Of a DNA stretch of 44,683 nucleotides, positions 1 to 6,542 are shown piece by piece. The first letter of the stretch is position 1; every line of letters starts with the position of its first letter. This DNA is from Pseudolabrys sp. (lineage in GTDB: Bacteria > Pseudomonadota > Alphaproteobacteria > Rhizobiales > Xanthobacteraceae), in contig JAHBZF010000013.1 in the NCBI GenBank assembly GCA_019635575.1, positions 1 through 44,683 of the forward strand, in the 5' to 3' direction. The position numbers were made by a program, and so were the translations under genes. Below the pieces are notes generated by a model, which was given only the letters and a program-made list of their open reading frames with translations, did no database searches and was not told the origin of the DNA.

Positions 1-100
1 GGCGAATGCGTCGAGCGGCAAGAACTACATCGAAACCGTCTGGGGCCGCGGCTATGTGCTGCGCGAGCCGTCCGACGACGAGGCACGCATTCCGGCCTGA
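1..100 (+). CDS. ctrA: CtrA response regulator, C-terminal end (5' truncated by window)
   Basis: The reading frame from base 2 to a TGA at 98-100 encodes ANASSGKNYIETVWGRGYVL followed by REPSDDEARIPA and a stop. This is the end of the winged-helix DNA-binding domain of an OmpR-type regulator. The VWGRGYVLREP stretch and the short acidic tail match CtrA, the essential cell-cycle master regulator of alphaproteobacteria. Only the last 32 residues are inside the window, so the receiver domain cannot be checked. A strong intrinsic terminator follows at 195-223. CtrA-type binding sites and chpT, whose product passes phosphate to CtrA, occur further along the window and agree with this call. Confidence 0.85.
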   Translation, partial: ANASSGKNYIETVWGRGYVLREPSDDEARIPA

Positions 101-192
101 CGTGGCCGGGCATTCGCACCAACGGGTTCCCTTCCCCGTGTTCGTTGCGTCTGCGTCGTCTTGATTGAGCCTAGTCGGCTCGTCCTCCCACC

Positions 193-1152
193 TCAAACCC
201 CGCCGGAAACGGCGGGGTTTTTTGCTGGCGAGGTTTTGGTCGCCCTGGGCAACAACCCCTCGCGCAGAATCCCCATGAACAGGGAGAGCGCATGCGAGGG
301 CGTTCCCTTGCGTAACATGATGCCGACGGCCGGCAGCGGCGCGCCGATCGCCACCGGCAACCGGACCAGATCGCCGGCTTTGGCATAGGCCAGCGCCGCG
401 TCGGCCGTCATCACGCCGATCAGATCGGTATCAGCCGTCAGCGCATGATTGAGCCGGATCGAGGTCGACTCCACCGCCGGCACCGGCGGCGCCAGCCCCG
501 CCGCCGCGAATTCACGGTCGATGATCGCGCGGATCGGCGCGCCTTCCTGCGGCAGGATCCACGGATAGGTCGCGAGATCGCGGAACGTCACGCGGCGGGC
601 GCGGGCCAGCGGGTGCGACGGCGCACAGACCACGCAGATCGGCAACTCCAGCAACGGCACATGCACGATCCCGTCTTCCGCCGCATGATCGTGCAGTCGC
701 CCGATGACGCAATCGAGTTCGCCGCGCAGCAGCGCGGAGAGGAGAAAGGTGCGGCTGCCCTCCTCGATCCGCACCCGCACGCCAGGCGCGCGACGCCGCA
801 ACGTCAGGAGCGCGCTCGGCAGCACGCGCGCTTCCGCCACCGGCAGGACGCCGATACGGATGCGGCCGATCAATCCGGCCGCGATCGCGGCAATGGTCTT
901 TTCGGTGTCGGCCAGATCGTTGAGCATAGTCTGCGCGCCGGCGAGCAGCGCTTGACCGCATTCGGTCAGGCTGACGCCGCGCTTGCTGCGCACGAACAGC
1001 GGCGTACCGAACATCGCCTCCAGTTCCGCGATCAGCTTGCTCACCGCCGGCTGGGTGAGATGCACCTCGACGGCAGCGCGCTGCATTGAGCCGCTGCGCG
1101 CCACCGCCGCGAACACCGAGAGATGCCGGGCACGGAGATTGCCGATCGCCAT
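193..1152 (-). CDS. LysR-family transcriptional regulator
   Basis: 319-residue LysR-type regulator. The N-terminal helix-turn-helix contains LSVFAAVARSGSMQRAAVEV and LTQPAVSKLIAELE (residues about 10-50). The rest is a periplasmic-binding-like effector domain, with a sequence style like the GbpR/CbbR branch. I chose the ATG at 1152 rather than the in-frame GTG at 1176. AGGA lies about 8 bases before this ATG, the helix-turn-helix then starts at the usual distance, and the GTG would run into the divergent operator region. The gene is divergent from the MBL-fold hydrolase/binding-protein pair starting at 1250, the usual layout for a LysR gene and its target. Its 3' end overlaps the ctrA terminator. 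Ligand unknown. Confidence 0.9.
   Translation of the reverse strand: MAIGNLRARHLSVFAAVARSGSMQRAAVEVHLTQPAVSKLIAELEAMFGTPLFVRSKRGVSLTECGQALLAGAQTMLNDLADTEKTIAAIAAGLIGRIRIGVLPVAEARVLPSALLTLRRRAPGVRVRIEEGSRTFLLSALLRGELDCVIGRLHDHAAEDGIVHVPLLELPICVVCAPSHPLARARRVTFRDLATYPWILPQEGAPIRAIIDREFAAAGLAPPVPAVESTSIRLNHALTADTDLIGVMTADAALAYAKAGDLVRLPVAIGAPLPAVGIMLRKGTPSHALSLFMGILREGLLPRATKTSPAKNPAVSGGV
195..223 (+). terminator. Rho-independent terminator after ctrA, inside the convergent LysR gene
   Basis: A perfect 10-bp stem (AAACCCCGCC at 195-204, GGCGGGGTTT at 211-220) closes on a GGAAAC loop, and the plus strand runs into six T residues (218-223). On the plus strand this is a textbook intrinsic terminator for ctrA. 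On the minus strand the same bases encode the last residues (KNPAVSGGV) and stop codon of the LysR gene, and only a short T run follows. Confidence 0.9.
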
Positions 1153-1168
1153 CCTGATAGTCCTATTG

Positions 1169-1204
1169 GTTATCACAACATAACAGAATGCAATTTTAAG
1201 TTAT
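1169..1204. promoter_or_regulatory. Probable LysR operator between divergent genes
   Basis: Three related half-sites occur in the AT-rich divergent spacer: GTTAT at 1169-1173, ATAAC at 1180-1184 and GTTAT at 1200-1204. The first pair forms an inverted repeat GTTAT-N6-ATAAC that fits the LysR-type T-N11-A box (T1170, A1182). The second pair forms ATAAC-N15-GTTAT. The position between the LysR gene and its likely target fits a combined autoregulatory and activation site. Binding is inferred. Confidence 0.5.
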
Positions 1205-1249
1205 AGATCGCTTCCGCTAGCCTCGGGGTGGATTTCACCGGAGAGAGCC

Positions 1250-2143
1250 ATGCGCGTCATCCTGCTCGGCACGGGAGCGGCCCTTCCCGATCCCGACCGC
1301 TGCCACACTTCGATCCTGATCACGCTCGCGAACGGCCGGCACTTCCTGCTCGACTGCGGCCACGGCGCGACCCGACAGTTGATGCGGGTCGACGTCAATC
1401 CGGCGGAGATCGAGCGCGTGCTGCTGACGCACCTGCATCACGACCATGTCTGCGAGCTGCCGTTCTTCGTCATCTCCGGCTGGATCCTCAGCCGCCCCGG
1501 CACGCTGCCGATCCACGGGCCGCGCGGCACGCAAACCATGGTCGGGCATCTGTTCGAGGGCGGCGCATTCGACGCCGATATCCGCGCGCGCGCCGCCTAT
1601 CCGCTACGGCAGCAGAATATCGCCGCCGTCCGTCCGCAGGTGAGCGAATACGATGTCGGTGTCGTCTATCGTGACGCCGACATCACCATCACCGCCGATG
1701 CGGTCGATCACATCCCGCCGGACGTGTCGCCGTGCTTCGGCTTCCGCATCGAGGCGGAAGGCAAGGTCGTCGTGTTCTCCGGCGATACCAAGCCATGCGA
1801 CGGCATCGCGCGGCTGGCGCAAGGCGCCGACCTCCTGATCCACGAATGCACCTTCACCGAGGATTTCATCGAGCACCGGCGCAAATCCGCCGTCGGCACC
1901 TTCGCGCATACGTCTCCGTCCGATCTTGGCCGGCTCGCCGTCAGCGCCGGCGTCAAGAACCTGATCGCGACGCATATCGGTCACGTCGATTCGACGAGCC
2001 CGGTGCTCAAGCGCACGGCCGGCAAGCATCTGCCCGTCGACAAGATGGGGCCGCACCAGATCGACGCGTTCGTCGATCAGATCCGCTCCGTTTACAAAGG
2101 CCCGCTGCGTATCGCGCATGATCTCATGCGCGTCGATCTGTGA
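1250..2143 (+). CDS. MBL-fold metallohydrolase, RNase Z/ElaC-like
   Basis: 297-residue metallo-beta-lactamase-fold protein, probably cytoplasmic (no signal peptide). It begins with the typical MRVILLGTGAALPDP strand and loop. The metal motif HLHHDH is at residues 61-66 (H61, H63, D65, H66). Later ligands are likely the histidine in DHIP, the aspartate in FSGDTKPCD and a histidine in THIGH. The layout resembles the RNase Z/arylsulfatase-like branch, where many members hydrolyse small esters or lactones rather than RNA. GGAGAGAG precedes the ATG. The next gene, a TTT-type binding protein, begins 17 bases after this stop, so the two are probably cotranscribed under the divergent LysR. A role in catabolism of an imported acid is inferred. 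Confidence 0.85.
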   Translation: MRVILLGTGAALPDPDRCHTSILITLANGRHFLLDCGHGATRQLMRVDVNPAEIERVLLTHLHHDHVCELPFFVISGWILSRPGTLPIHGPRGTQTMVGHLFEGGAFDADIRARAAYPLRQQNIAAVRPQVSEYDVGVVYRDADITITADAVDHIPPDVSPCFGFRIEAEGKVVVFSGDTKPCDGIARLAQGADLLIHECTFTEDFIEHRRKSAVGTFAHTSPSDLGRLAVSAGVKNLIATHIGHVDSTSPVLKRTAGKHLPVDKMGPHQIDAFVDQIRSVYKGPLRIAHDLMRVDL

Positions 2144-2160
2144 CCCTGGAGGACGCCCTG

Positions 2161-3135
2161 ATGATCATGCTGTCCCGCCGCAAGGCCCTGCTGCTCACCG
2201 CCGCAGCCGCGCTGTCACCAACCCTGTCGCGCGCGGCGGATTATCCAAACCGGCCGATCACCGTGATCGTCCCCTATGCCGCCGGCGGCGCGGGCGATGT
2301 CACGATCCGCCTGCTGGCACCGTCACTGGAAAAGACACTCGGGCAACCGCTGATCATCGACGCACGCGCCGGCGGCGGCGGCACGATCGGCGCACGCGCC
2401 GTCGCGAGTTCTGCCGCCGACGGCTACACGCTGATGCTCGGCGCCGCCAATAACTTCGCCATCAATCAGTTCATGTTTCCGAAGGTGAAGTTCGATCCGC
2501 TCACGGAATTCGCTCTGATCACCAAGGTCGCCGACGTGCCATCGGTGTTCTACATCCCGGCGGCCCTGCCGGTGAAAACGCTGGCCGAGTTCGTCGCCTA
2601 CGCCAAATCGCAGGCCGGCAAGCTGAGCTATGCGTCGCCGAGCGTCGGCACGACGCCGCATCTCGCGGTCGAACGATTCAAGCAGGTCACCGGCATCGAA
2701 CTGGTGCATGTTCCCTATCGCGGCGCACCGCCGGCGATGCAGGCCCTCCTGGCCAACGAAGTGCAACTCTATCTCGCCGGTTGGGGCGTCGGCCGCGCCC
2801 ATGTGGAGAGCGGCAAGGTCCGCGCCATTGCCGTCGCCGCGGAGAAGCGGCTGCCGGGCGTCGACGTACCGACCCTGATCGAAGCGGGCTATCCCGGTTT
2901 CGTCGCCTCGAACTGGTGGGGACTTGCGGCACCGAAGGGAACGCCGGCCGCGATCTGCGATCAGCTTCATGCGGCGGTCGTCACGGCGTTGAAGGATCCC
3001 GCCATCCTCGCGCGGCTGGAAACGCTCGGCTTCGTCGCGGTCGGCGACACGCCGGCGGCCTTCCTCAAAAGCGCGGAGGCGGAAGCGGCGATCTGGAAAC
3101 AGACGATCGAACGCGGCAAGCTCGCGGTCGATTGA
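2161..3135 (+). CDS. Tripartite tricarboxylate transporter (Bug/TctC) substrate-binding protein
   Basis: 324-residue periplasmic binding protein of the Bug family. A signal peptide (LSRRKALLLTAAAALSPTLSRA, cleaved before ADYPNRP) is followed by the family signature YPNRPITVIVPYAAGGAGDV and by AARPGGGG-like and SYASPSVGT-type loops. I chose the ATG at 2161 because GGAGGA at 2148-2153 is ideally spaced, and the upstream GTG overlaps the previous stop. Bug proteins usually capture carboxylates for TctAB-type permeases. No TctA or TctB gene is in the window, so this is an orphan binding protein here. It forms a pair with the MBL-fold gene upstream. Confidence 0.92.
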   Translation: MIMLSRRKALLLTAAAALSPTLSRAADYPNRPITVIVPYAAGGAGDVTIRLLAPSLEKTLGQPLIIDARAGGGGTIGARAVASSAADGYTLMLGAANNFAINQFMFPKVKFDPLTEFALITKVADVPSVFYIPAALPVKTLAEFVAYAKSQAGKLSYASPSVGTTPHLAVERFKQVTGIELVHVPYRGAPPAMQALLANEVQLYLAGWGVGRAHVESGKVRAIAVAAEKRLPGVDVPTLIEAGYPGFVASNWWGLAAPKGTPAAICDQLHAAVVTALKDPAILARLETLGFVAVGDTPAAFLKSAEAEAAIWKQTIERGKLAVD

Positions 3136-3147
3136 GGATGGGCTTCT

Positions 3148-3429
3148 TTACTTCTTAGTCGTCTTGGTGCCCTGCGCCGGCTGGTTGCGCACGCTGCCCC
3201 ACGGGTCGCTCTTGGCGACCGGACCCTGATCGCCGCGGCGGGTCGCCGCACGATATTGCTGGTCGATTTCGGCGTCGCGCCGCTTTTCCGCGTCGGTCCG
3301 CCGCGTCAGAGCCTTGTCTTCACCTTGCTGCGCCTGCGCCGACGATACCAGCCCGGCCACACTCAGGCACGGCACGGCCAGGCAGGCGATAAGACCGGCG
3401 GCAAGCATCAGACGAGCGGAACGACGCAT
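3148..3429 (-). CDS. Small secreted hypothetical protein
   Basis: 93 residues from the ATG at 3429. A signal peptide (MRRSARLMLAAGLIACLAVP..., ending at SSAQA-QQ) is followed by a short charged tail (DKALTRRTDAEKRRDAEIDQQYRAATRR) and a DPWGSVRNQPAQG end. I recall similar small proteins ending in a DPW-N/S-xR motif in Bradyrhizobium-like genomes, but no function is known. The longer in-frame ORF starting at 3516 would bury the signal peptide, so I reject that start. The gene runs convergently into the binding-protein gene ending at 3135. Confidence 0.65.
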   Translation of the reverse strand: MRRSARLMLAAGLIACLAVPCLSVAGLVSSAQAQQGEDKALTRRTDAEKRRDAEIDQQYRAATRRGDQGPVAKSDPWGSVRNQPAQGTKTTKK

Positions 3430-3454
3430 GGCAAAAACCTTTGGCAAAAACCTT
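3430..3454. repeat. Tandem 12-nt direct repeat
   Basis: GGCAAAAACCTT occurs at 3430-3441 and again at 3443-3454, immediately upstream (minus strand) of the small secreted protein start. Read on the minus strand each copy carries AAGGTTTTTGCC, and one copy supplies the probable AAGG ribosome-binding site. Probably a local slippage duplication. Confidence 0.6.
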
Positions 3455-3546
3455 GGGCGAAACCCGGAACCGGCTCCGGGACGTTCATTCTTGCGAAAGA
3501 CGCGGGGCATTTTCAAGGCCGGCTGCCAGCCTTTGACGGCCCGCCG

Positions 3547-4434
3547 TCATCCAGCCCCGCGTGGTCCCTGAACCCGGCCGGTCGCGAATTTCAGGGCCGG
3601 AACGTAAGGGCCCCGGAATGCAAACGGGTTGGGCGCGTAGAGGCCGCGCCGGCCCGGCACCGGTTTGAACTGGTCGGTCAGGCCCACCACCGTTTCCGCG
3701 GCGCCGAGCAGCAGATAGCCATCCGACGCCACCGCCCGACCGAGCCGGGTCAAGGTCGCGCTCTTGGTCGGCGCATCGAAATAGATCAGCACGTTGCGGC
3801 AGAACACCACGTCGAACGGACCGAGCGAGGTGAAATCATGCAACAGGTTGATCGGCCGGAAGCGGACCATCTCGCGGATTTCCGGAGCAATCTGCCAGCG
3901 ATCGCCGACCTGCCGGAAATATTTGACCAGCATCTGGATCGGCAGCCCCCGCTGCGCCTCGAACTGGCTGTAGATACCGGCCTTCGCCTTGTCGAGAATG
4001 TCGCCTGACAAGTCCGTGGCGAGGATATCGACCTGCCACCCCGCCAGTTGCACACCCATTTCACGCAAGCTCATGGCGAGCGAATAAGGCTCCTGCCCCG
4101 CGGCACAGGCCGCGCACCAGATGCGGATCCGCTTGCTGCCGGCGCGGCTCTTCAGCAGCGACGGCATGATCACATTGCGGAAATGATCGAATGGAACTTT
4201 GTCGCGGAAGAAAAACGATTCATTGGTGGTCATCGCCTCGACCACCGCAACCACCAGCAGATCGGGCCGGGGCTCTTTCAGCCGCCGCACCAGCTCGCTC
4301 AGGTCGGCGATGCCATGCTTGCGCATTAACGGCGCGAGTCGGCTTTCGATCAGATATTGCTTATCGTTCGACAGCGCGAGGCCCGAACGGTCCTTGAGCA
4401 GTCCCCGCAGGAAATCGTAGTCCGTGGGCATCAT
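3547..4434 (-). CDS. cheR: Chemotaxis protein methyltransferase CheR
   Basis: 295-residue CheR, which uses S-adenosylmethionine to methylate glutamates on chemoreceptors. The alpha-helical N-domain (residues about 1-70) is followed by the SAM-binding domain. Visible motifs are IWCAACAAGQEPYSLAM (motif I region) and FDVVFCRNVLIYF, the standard CheR motif. The start overlaps the cheB stop in an ATGA arrangement (two adjacent ATGs at 4434 and 4431), so translation is probably coupled. A much longer in-frame ORF reaches back to 4662 inside cheB but encodes only low-complexity Arg/Gly sequence there, so I reject it. Last gene of the cheAWYBR operon. Confidence 0.95.
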   Translation of the reverse strand: MMPTDYDFLRGLLKDRSGLALSNDKQYLIESRLAPLMRKHGIADLSELVRRLKEPRPDLLVVAVVEAMTTNESFFFRDKVPFDHFRNVIMPSLLKSRAGSKRIRIWCAACAAGQEPYSLAMSLREMGVQLAGWQVDILATDLSGDILDKAKAGIYSQFEAQRGLPIQMLVKYFRQVGDRWQIAPEIREMVRFRPINLLHDFTSLGPFDVVFCRNVLIYFDAPTKSATLTRLGRAVASDGYLLLGAAETVVGLTDQFKPVPGRRGLYAPNPFAFRGPYVPALKFATGRVQGPRGAG

Positions 4435-5600
4435 GCGCTCTGCCCCCGGAACAGCCGCACGACCGTTTCGGCGATGCCATCGAGCGGCAGAACAGCCGAG
4501 CAACTTCCCGTGGCGATCGTCTGAGCCGGCATGCCCCAGATGACGCTGGTCGCCTCGTCCTGGGCGATCATGGTGCCCCCGGCCGCGGCGATGGCTTCGC
4601 TGCCTTGCGCGCCATCCGAGCCCATGCCCGTCAAAACCACGCCGAGCGCGCCAGCACCCCACACCGCCGCACCCGATGTGAACATCGGATCGACCGACGG
4701 CTTGCAGAAATGCACCGGCGGACCGTCATCAAGCGCCGCCACCGGGCCTTCCGCTCCGCGCACGATCCGCAAGTGCCGGCCACCCGGCGCGAGATAGACC
4801 GTGCCGGCCTTGATCGGTTCGCCATCGATGGCTTCACGCACGGGACGGCCGCTGCTGCGCTGCAGATGTTCGGCCAGGATCGTCGTGAAAGTCGCCGGCA
4901 TATGCTGCGTGATCAGCACAGGCGCACGCTCCAGCGCCGGGCCGATCGCCGGGATCAGTGTACTCAGGGCCTGCGGTCCTCCGGTCGAGCAACCGATCAG
5001 GACCACACGTGGCGGCACGCAGGAAAACCCCCTCAGCCGAAACGGCGGCGCCGATGCCGGGCCGGAGACCGGGCTTGCAGCCATTTGCCCGTCATCGCGC
5101 CCGCGCAGCGGCGCGAGGATGCGTGGGCGGGAAACGGTTGCGGGCCGGACCGCGCGCGATCGCGCCCCGAGATAACGCACCTTGTCGATCAATTCGTGGC
5201 GGAACGGCAGCGACGTCGTCGTCTCGCGCGCTGTCTCCGGCTTCGGCACGTAATCGGCGGCGCCGAGCGCCAGAGCCCGCAAACTGATCTCGGCATTCCG
5301 GCGCGTCAACGTCGACGCCATGATCACCGACAGATCGGGCTTCTTCCGCAACAACAGCGGCAGCGCCGTGATGCCGTCCATGTCCGGCATATCGATGTCG
5401 AGGATCACCACATCCGGATCGAGGTGCCCGACCTGCTCGACCGCATCGCGGCCGGTGCGCAGCGCCCCCACCACCTCGCAATCGGCAGCCGCGCCGATCC
5501 AGGCAGAGAACAGTCCACGCGCGACGACCGAGTCGTCGACGATCATGACGCGGATATTGCGCCGGGCGGCAAATGCAGGACGGGAGACGGGAGCGATCAT
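4431..5600 (-). CDS. cheB: Chemotaxis methylesterase/glutamine deamidase CheB
   Basis: 389-residue CheB. The N-terminal receiver domain (residues about 16-130) contains VMIVDDS and the phosphoacceptor in VVILDIDMPDMDG (Asp68). A Pro/Arg-rich linker (about 145-190) leads to the methylesterase domain. The catalytic triad is visible: Ser205 in GCSTGGPQ, His233 in TQHMPATF and Asp329 in TGMGSDG. It removes methyl groups from chemoreceptor glutamates when phosphorylated by CheA. It lies 33 bases after cheY and overlaps cheR by 4 bases. Confidence 0.96.
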   Translation of the reverse strand: MIAPVSRPAFAARRNIRVMIVDDSVVARGLFSAWIGAAADCEVVGALRTGRDAVEQVGHLDPDVVILDIDMPDMDGITALPLLLRKKPDLSVIMASTLTRRNAEISLRALALGAADYVPKPETARETTTSLPFRHELIDKVRYLGARSRAVRPATVSRPRILAPLRGRDDGQMAASPVSGPASAPPFRLRGFSCVPPRVVLIGCSTGGPQALSTLIPAIGPALERAPVLITQHMPATFTTILAEHLQRSSGRPVREAIDGEPIKAGTVYLAPGGRHLRIVRGAEGPVAALDDGPPVHFCKPSVDPMFTSGAAVWGAGALGVVLTGMGSDGAQGSEAIAAAGGTMIAQDEATSVIWGMPAQTIATGSCSAVLPLDGIAETVVRLFRGQSA

Positions 5601-5633
5601 CGCATGAAGATTCCGGAGCTCGGTCAGCCGCGC

Positions 5634-5999
5634 TTACAGCAGACCGACCTCCTGGAACTTCGACTCGACGATGTCCTTGTCGAACGGCTTCATGATGTAT
5701 TCGTTGGCGCCTGCATGCAGCGCACGGGCGATATGCGCCACGTCATTCTCCGTGGTGCAGAACACCACCTTCGGACGATCACCGCCCGGCAGACGGCGCA
5801 GCGCCCGGAGAAATTCGTAACCGTCCATGCGCGGCATGTTCCAGTCGAGCAGAATCGCATCGGGCAGCATCGTGCGGCAGCTCGACAGCGCCTGTTCGCC
5901 GTCCTCTGCTTCAAGGATGCTGAAATCCAGCCCCTCAAGAATCCGGCGCGCGACCTTGCGGATCACGCTGGAATCATCGACCACGAGACACGTCTTCAT
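5634..5999 (-). CDS. cheY: Chemotaxis response regulator CheY
   Basis: 121-residue single-domain receiver. It has the acidic pair in CLVVDDSS, Asp52 in AILLDWNMPRMDG as phosphoacceptor, the CTTEND switch threonine region and the conserved lysine in YIMKPFD. I chose the ATG at 5999 because GAGGATAGGACA precedes it; the longer ORF (start 6035) adds a non-conserved tail. It carries the CheA phosphate signal to the flagellar motor or acts as a phosphate sink. Located between cheW and cheB. Confidence 0.94.
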   Translation of the reverse strand: MKTCLVVDDSSVIRKVARRILEGLDFSILEAEDGEQALSSCRTMLPDAILLDWNMPRMDGYEFLRALRRLPGGDRPKVVFCTTENDVAHIARALHAGANEYIMKPFDKDIVESKFQEVGLL

Positions 6000-6052
6000 T
6001 GTCCTATCCTCATGTTCCGATGCGGCGTCCCGCATCCTTGTTCACGCTTTTC

Positions 6053-6538
6053 CTATGCCGCCGTCGCCAAGCCGCCGATCTCCAGCACCTTGTCGAGATC
6101 GAGCGCGATCAGCAGCGATCCATCCAGGCGATAGATAGCCGTGCTGGCCACCGCCAGCCGCGGGTCGAGATTGGCGGGCTTCGCCTCGCATATCTCCTGG
6201 TCGAGCTTCATCACTTCGCCGATGGCATCGACCAGCAAACCATAAGACTCGCCGCGGCTTTCGACACCGATCGCCATCAGCCGCGCCGATGTGTCGGCTC
6301 GTTCGAGCCCGAGCCGCGTCCGCATATCGATGATGGTGACGATCCGGCCGCGCAAATTGAGCACGCCGGCAATCTCGGCCGGCGCCAACGGCACGCGGGT
6401 CAGGCGATCGACCACGAACACGTCCTGAACGCGCAGGATCGGCAGGCCGAACATCTGGCCGCCGATCGTCGCCGTGACGAATTCACGCTGCGCATCGAAA
6501 CCGCTGTCTGTCATCGTATCGGACATCAAACCGGTCAT
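6053..6538 (-). CDS. cheW: Chemotaxis coupling protein CheW
   Basis: 161-residue CheW that links receptors to CheA. The SH3-like fold is recognisable from FVTATIGGQMFGLPI, VLNLRGRIVTIIDMRTRLGL and a late LLIALDLDKVLEI. The start at 6538 lies 4 bases after the cheA stop; GGAGG sits about 12 bases upstream of it. An internal ATG (residue 5) is an alternative start. No chemoreceptor gene is in this window, so receptors must be encoded elsewhere. Confidence 0.94.
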   Translation of the reverse strand: MTGLMSDTMTDSGFDAQREFVTATIGGQMFGLPILRVQDVFVVDRLTRVPLAPAEIAGVLNLRGRIVTIIDMRTRLGLERADTSARLMAIGVESRGESYGLLVDAIGEVMKLDQEICEAKPANLDPRLAVASTAIYRLDGSLLIALDLDKVLEIGGLATAA

Positions 6539-6542
6539 GACT

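Noticed and set aside
3463-3480. CCCGGA-ACCGGC-TCCGGG stem as terminator of the che operon
   Set aside because: Short stem and no T-run on the minus strand; 67 bases past cheR. Not strong enough to list.
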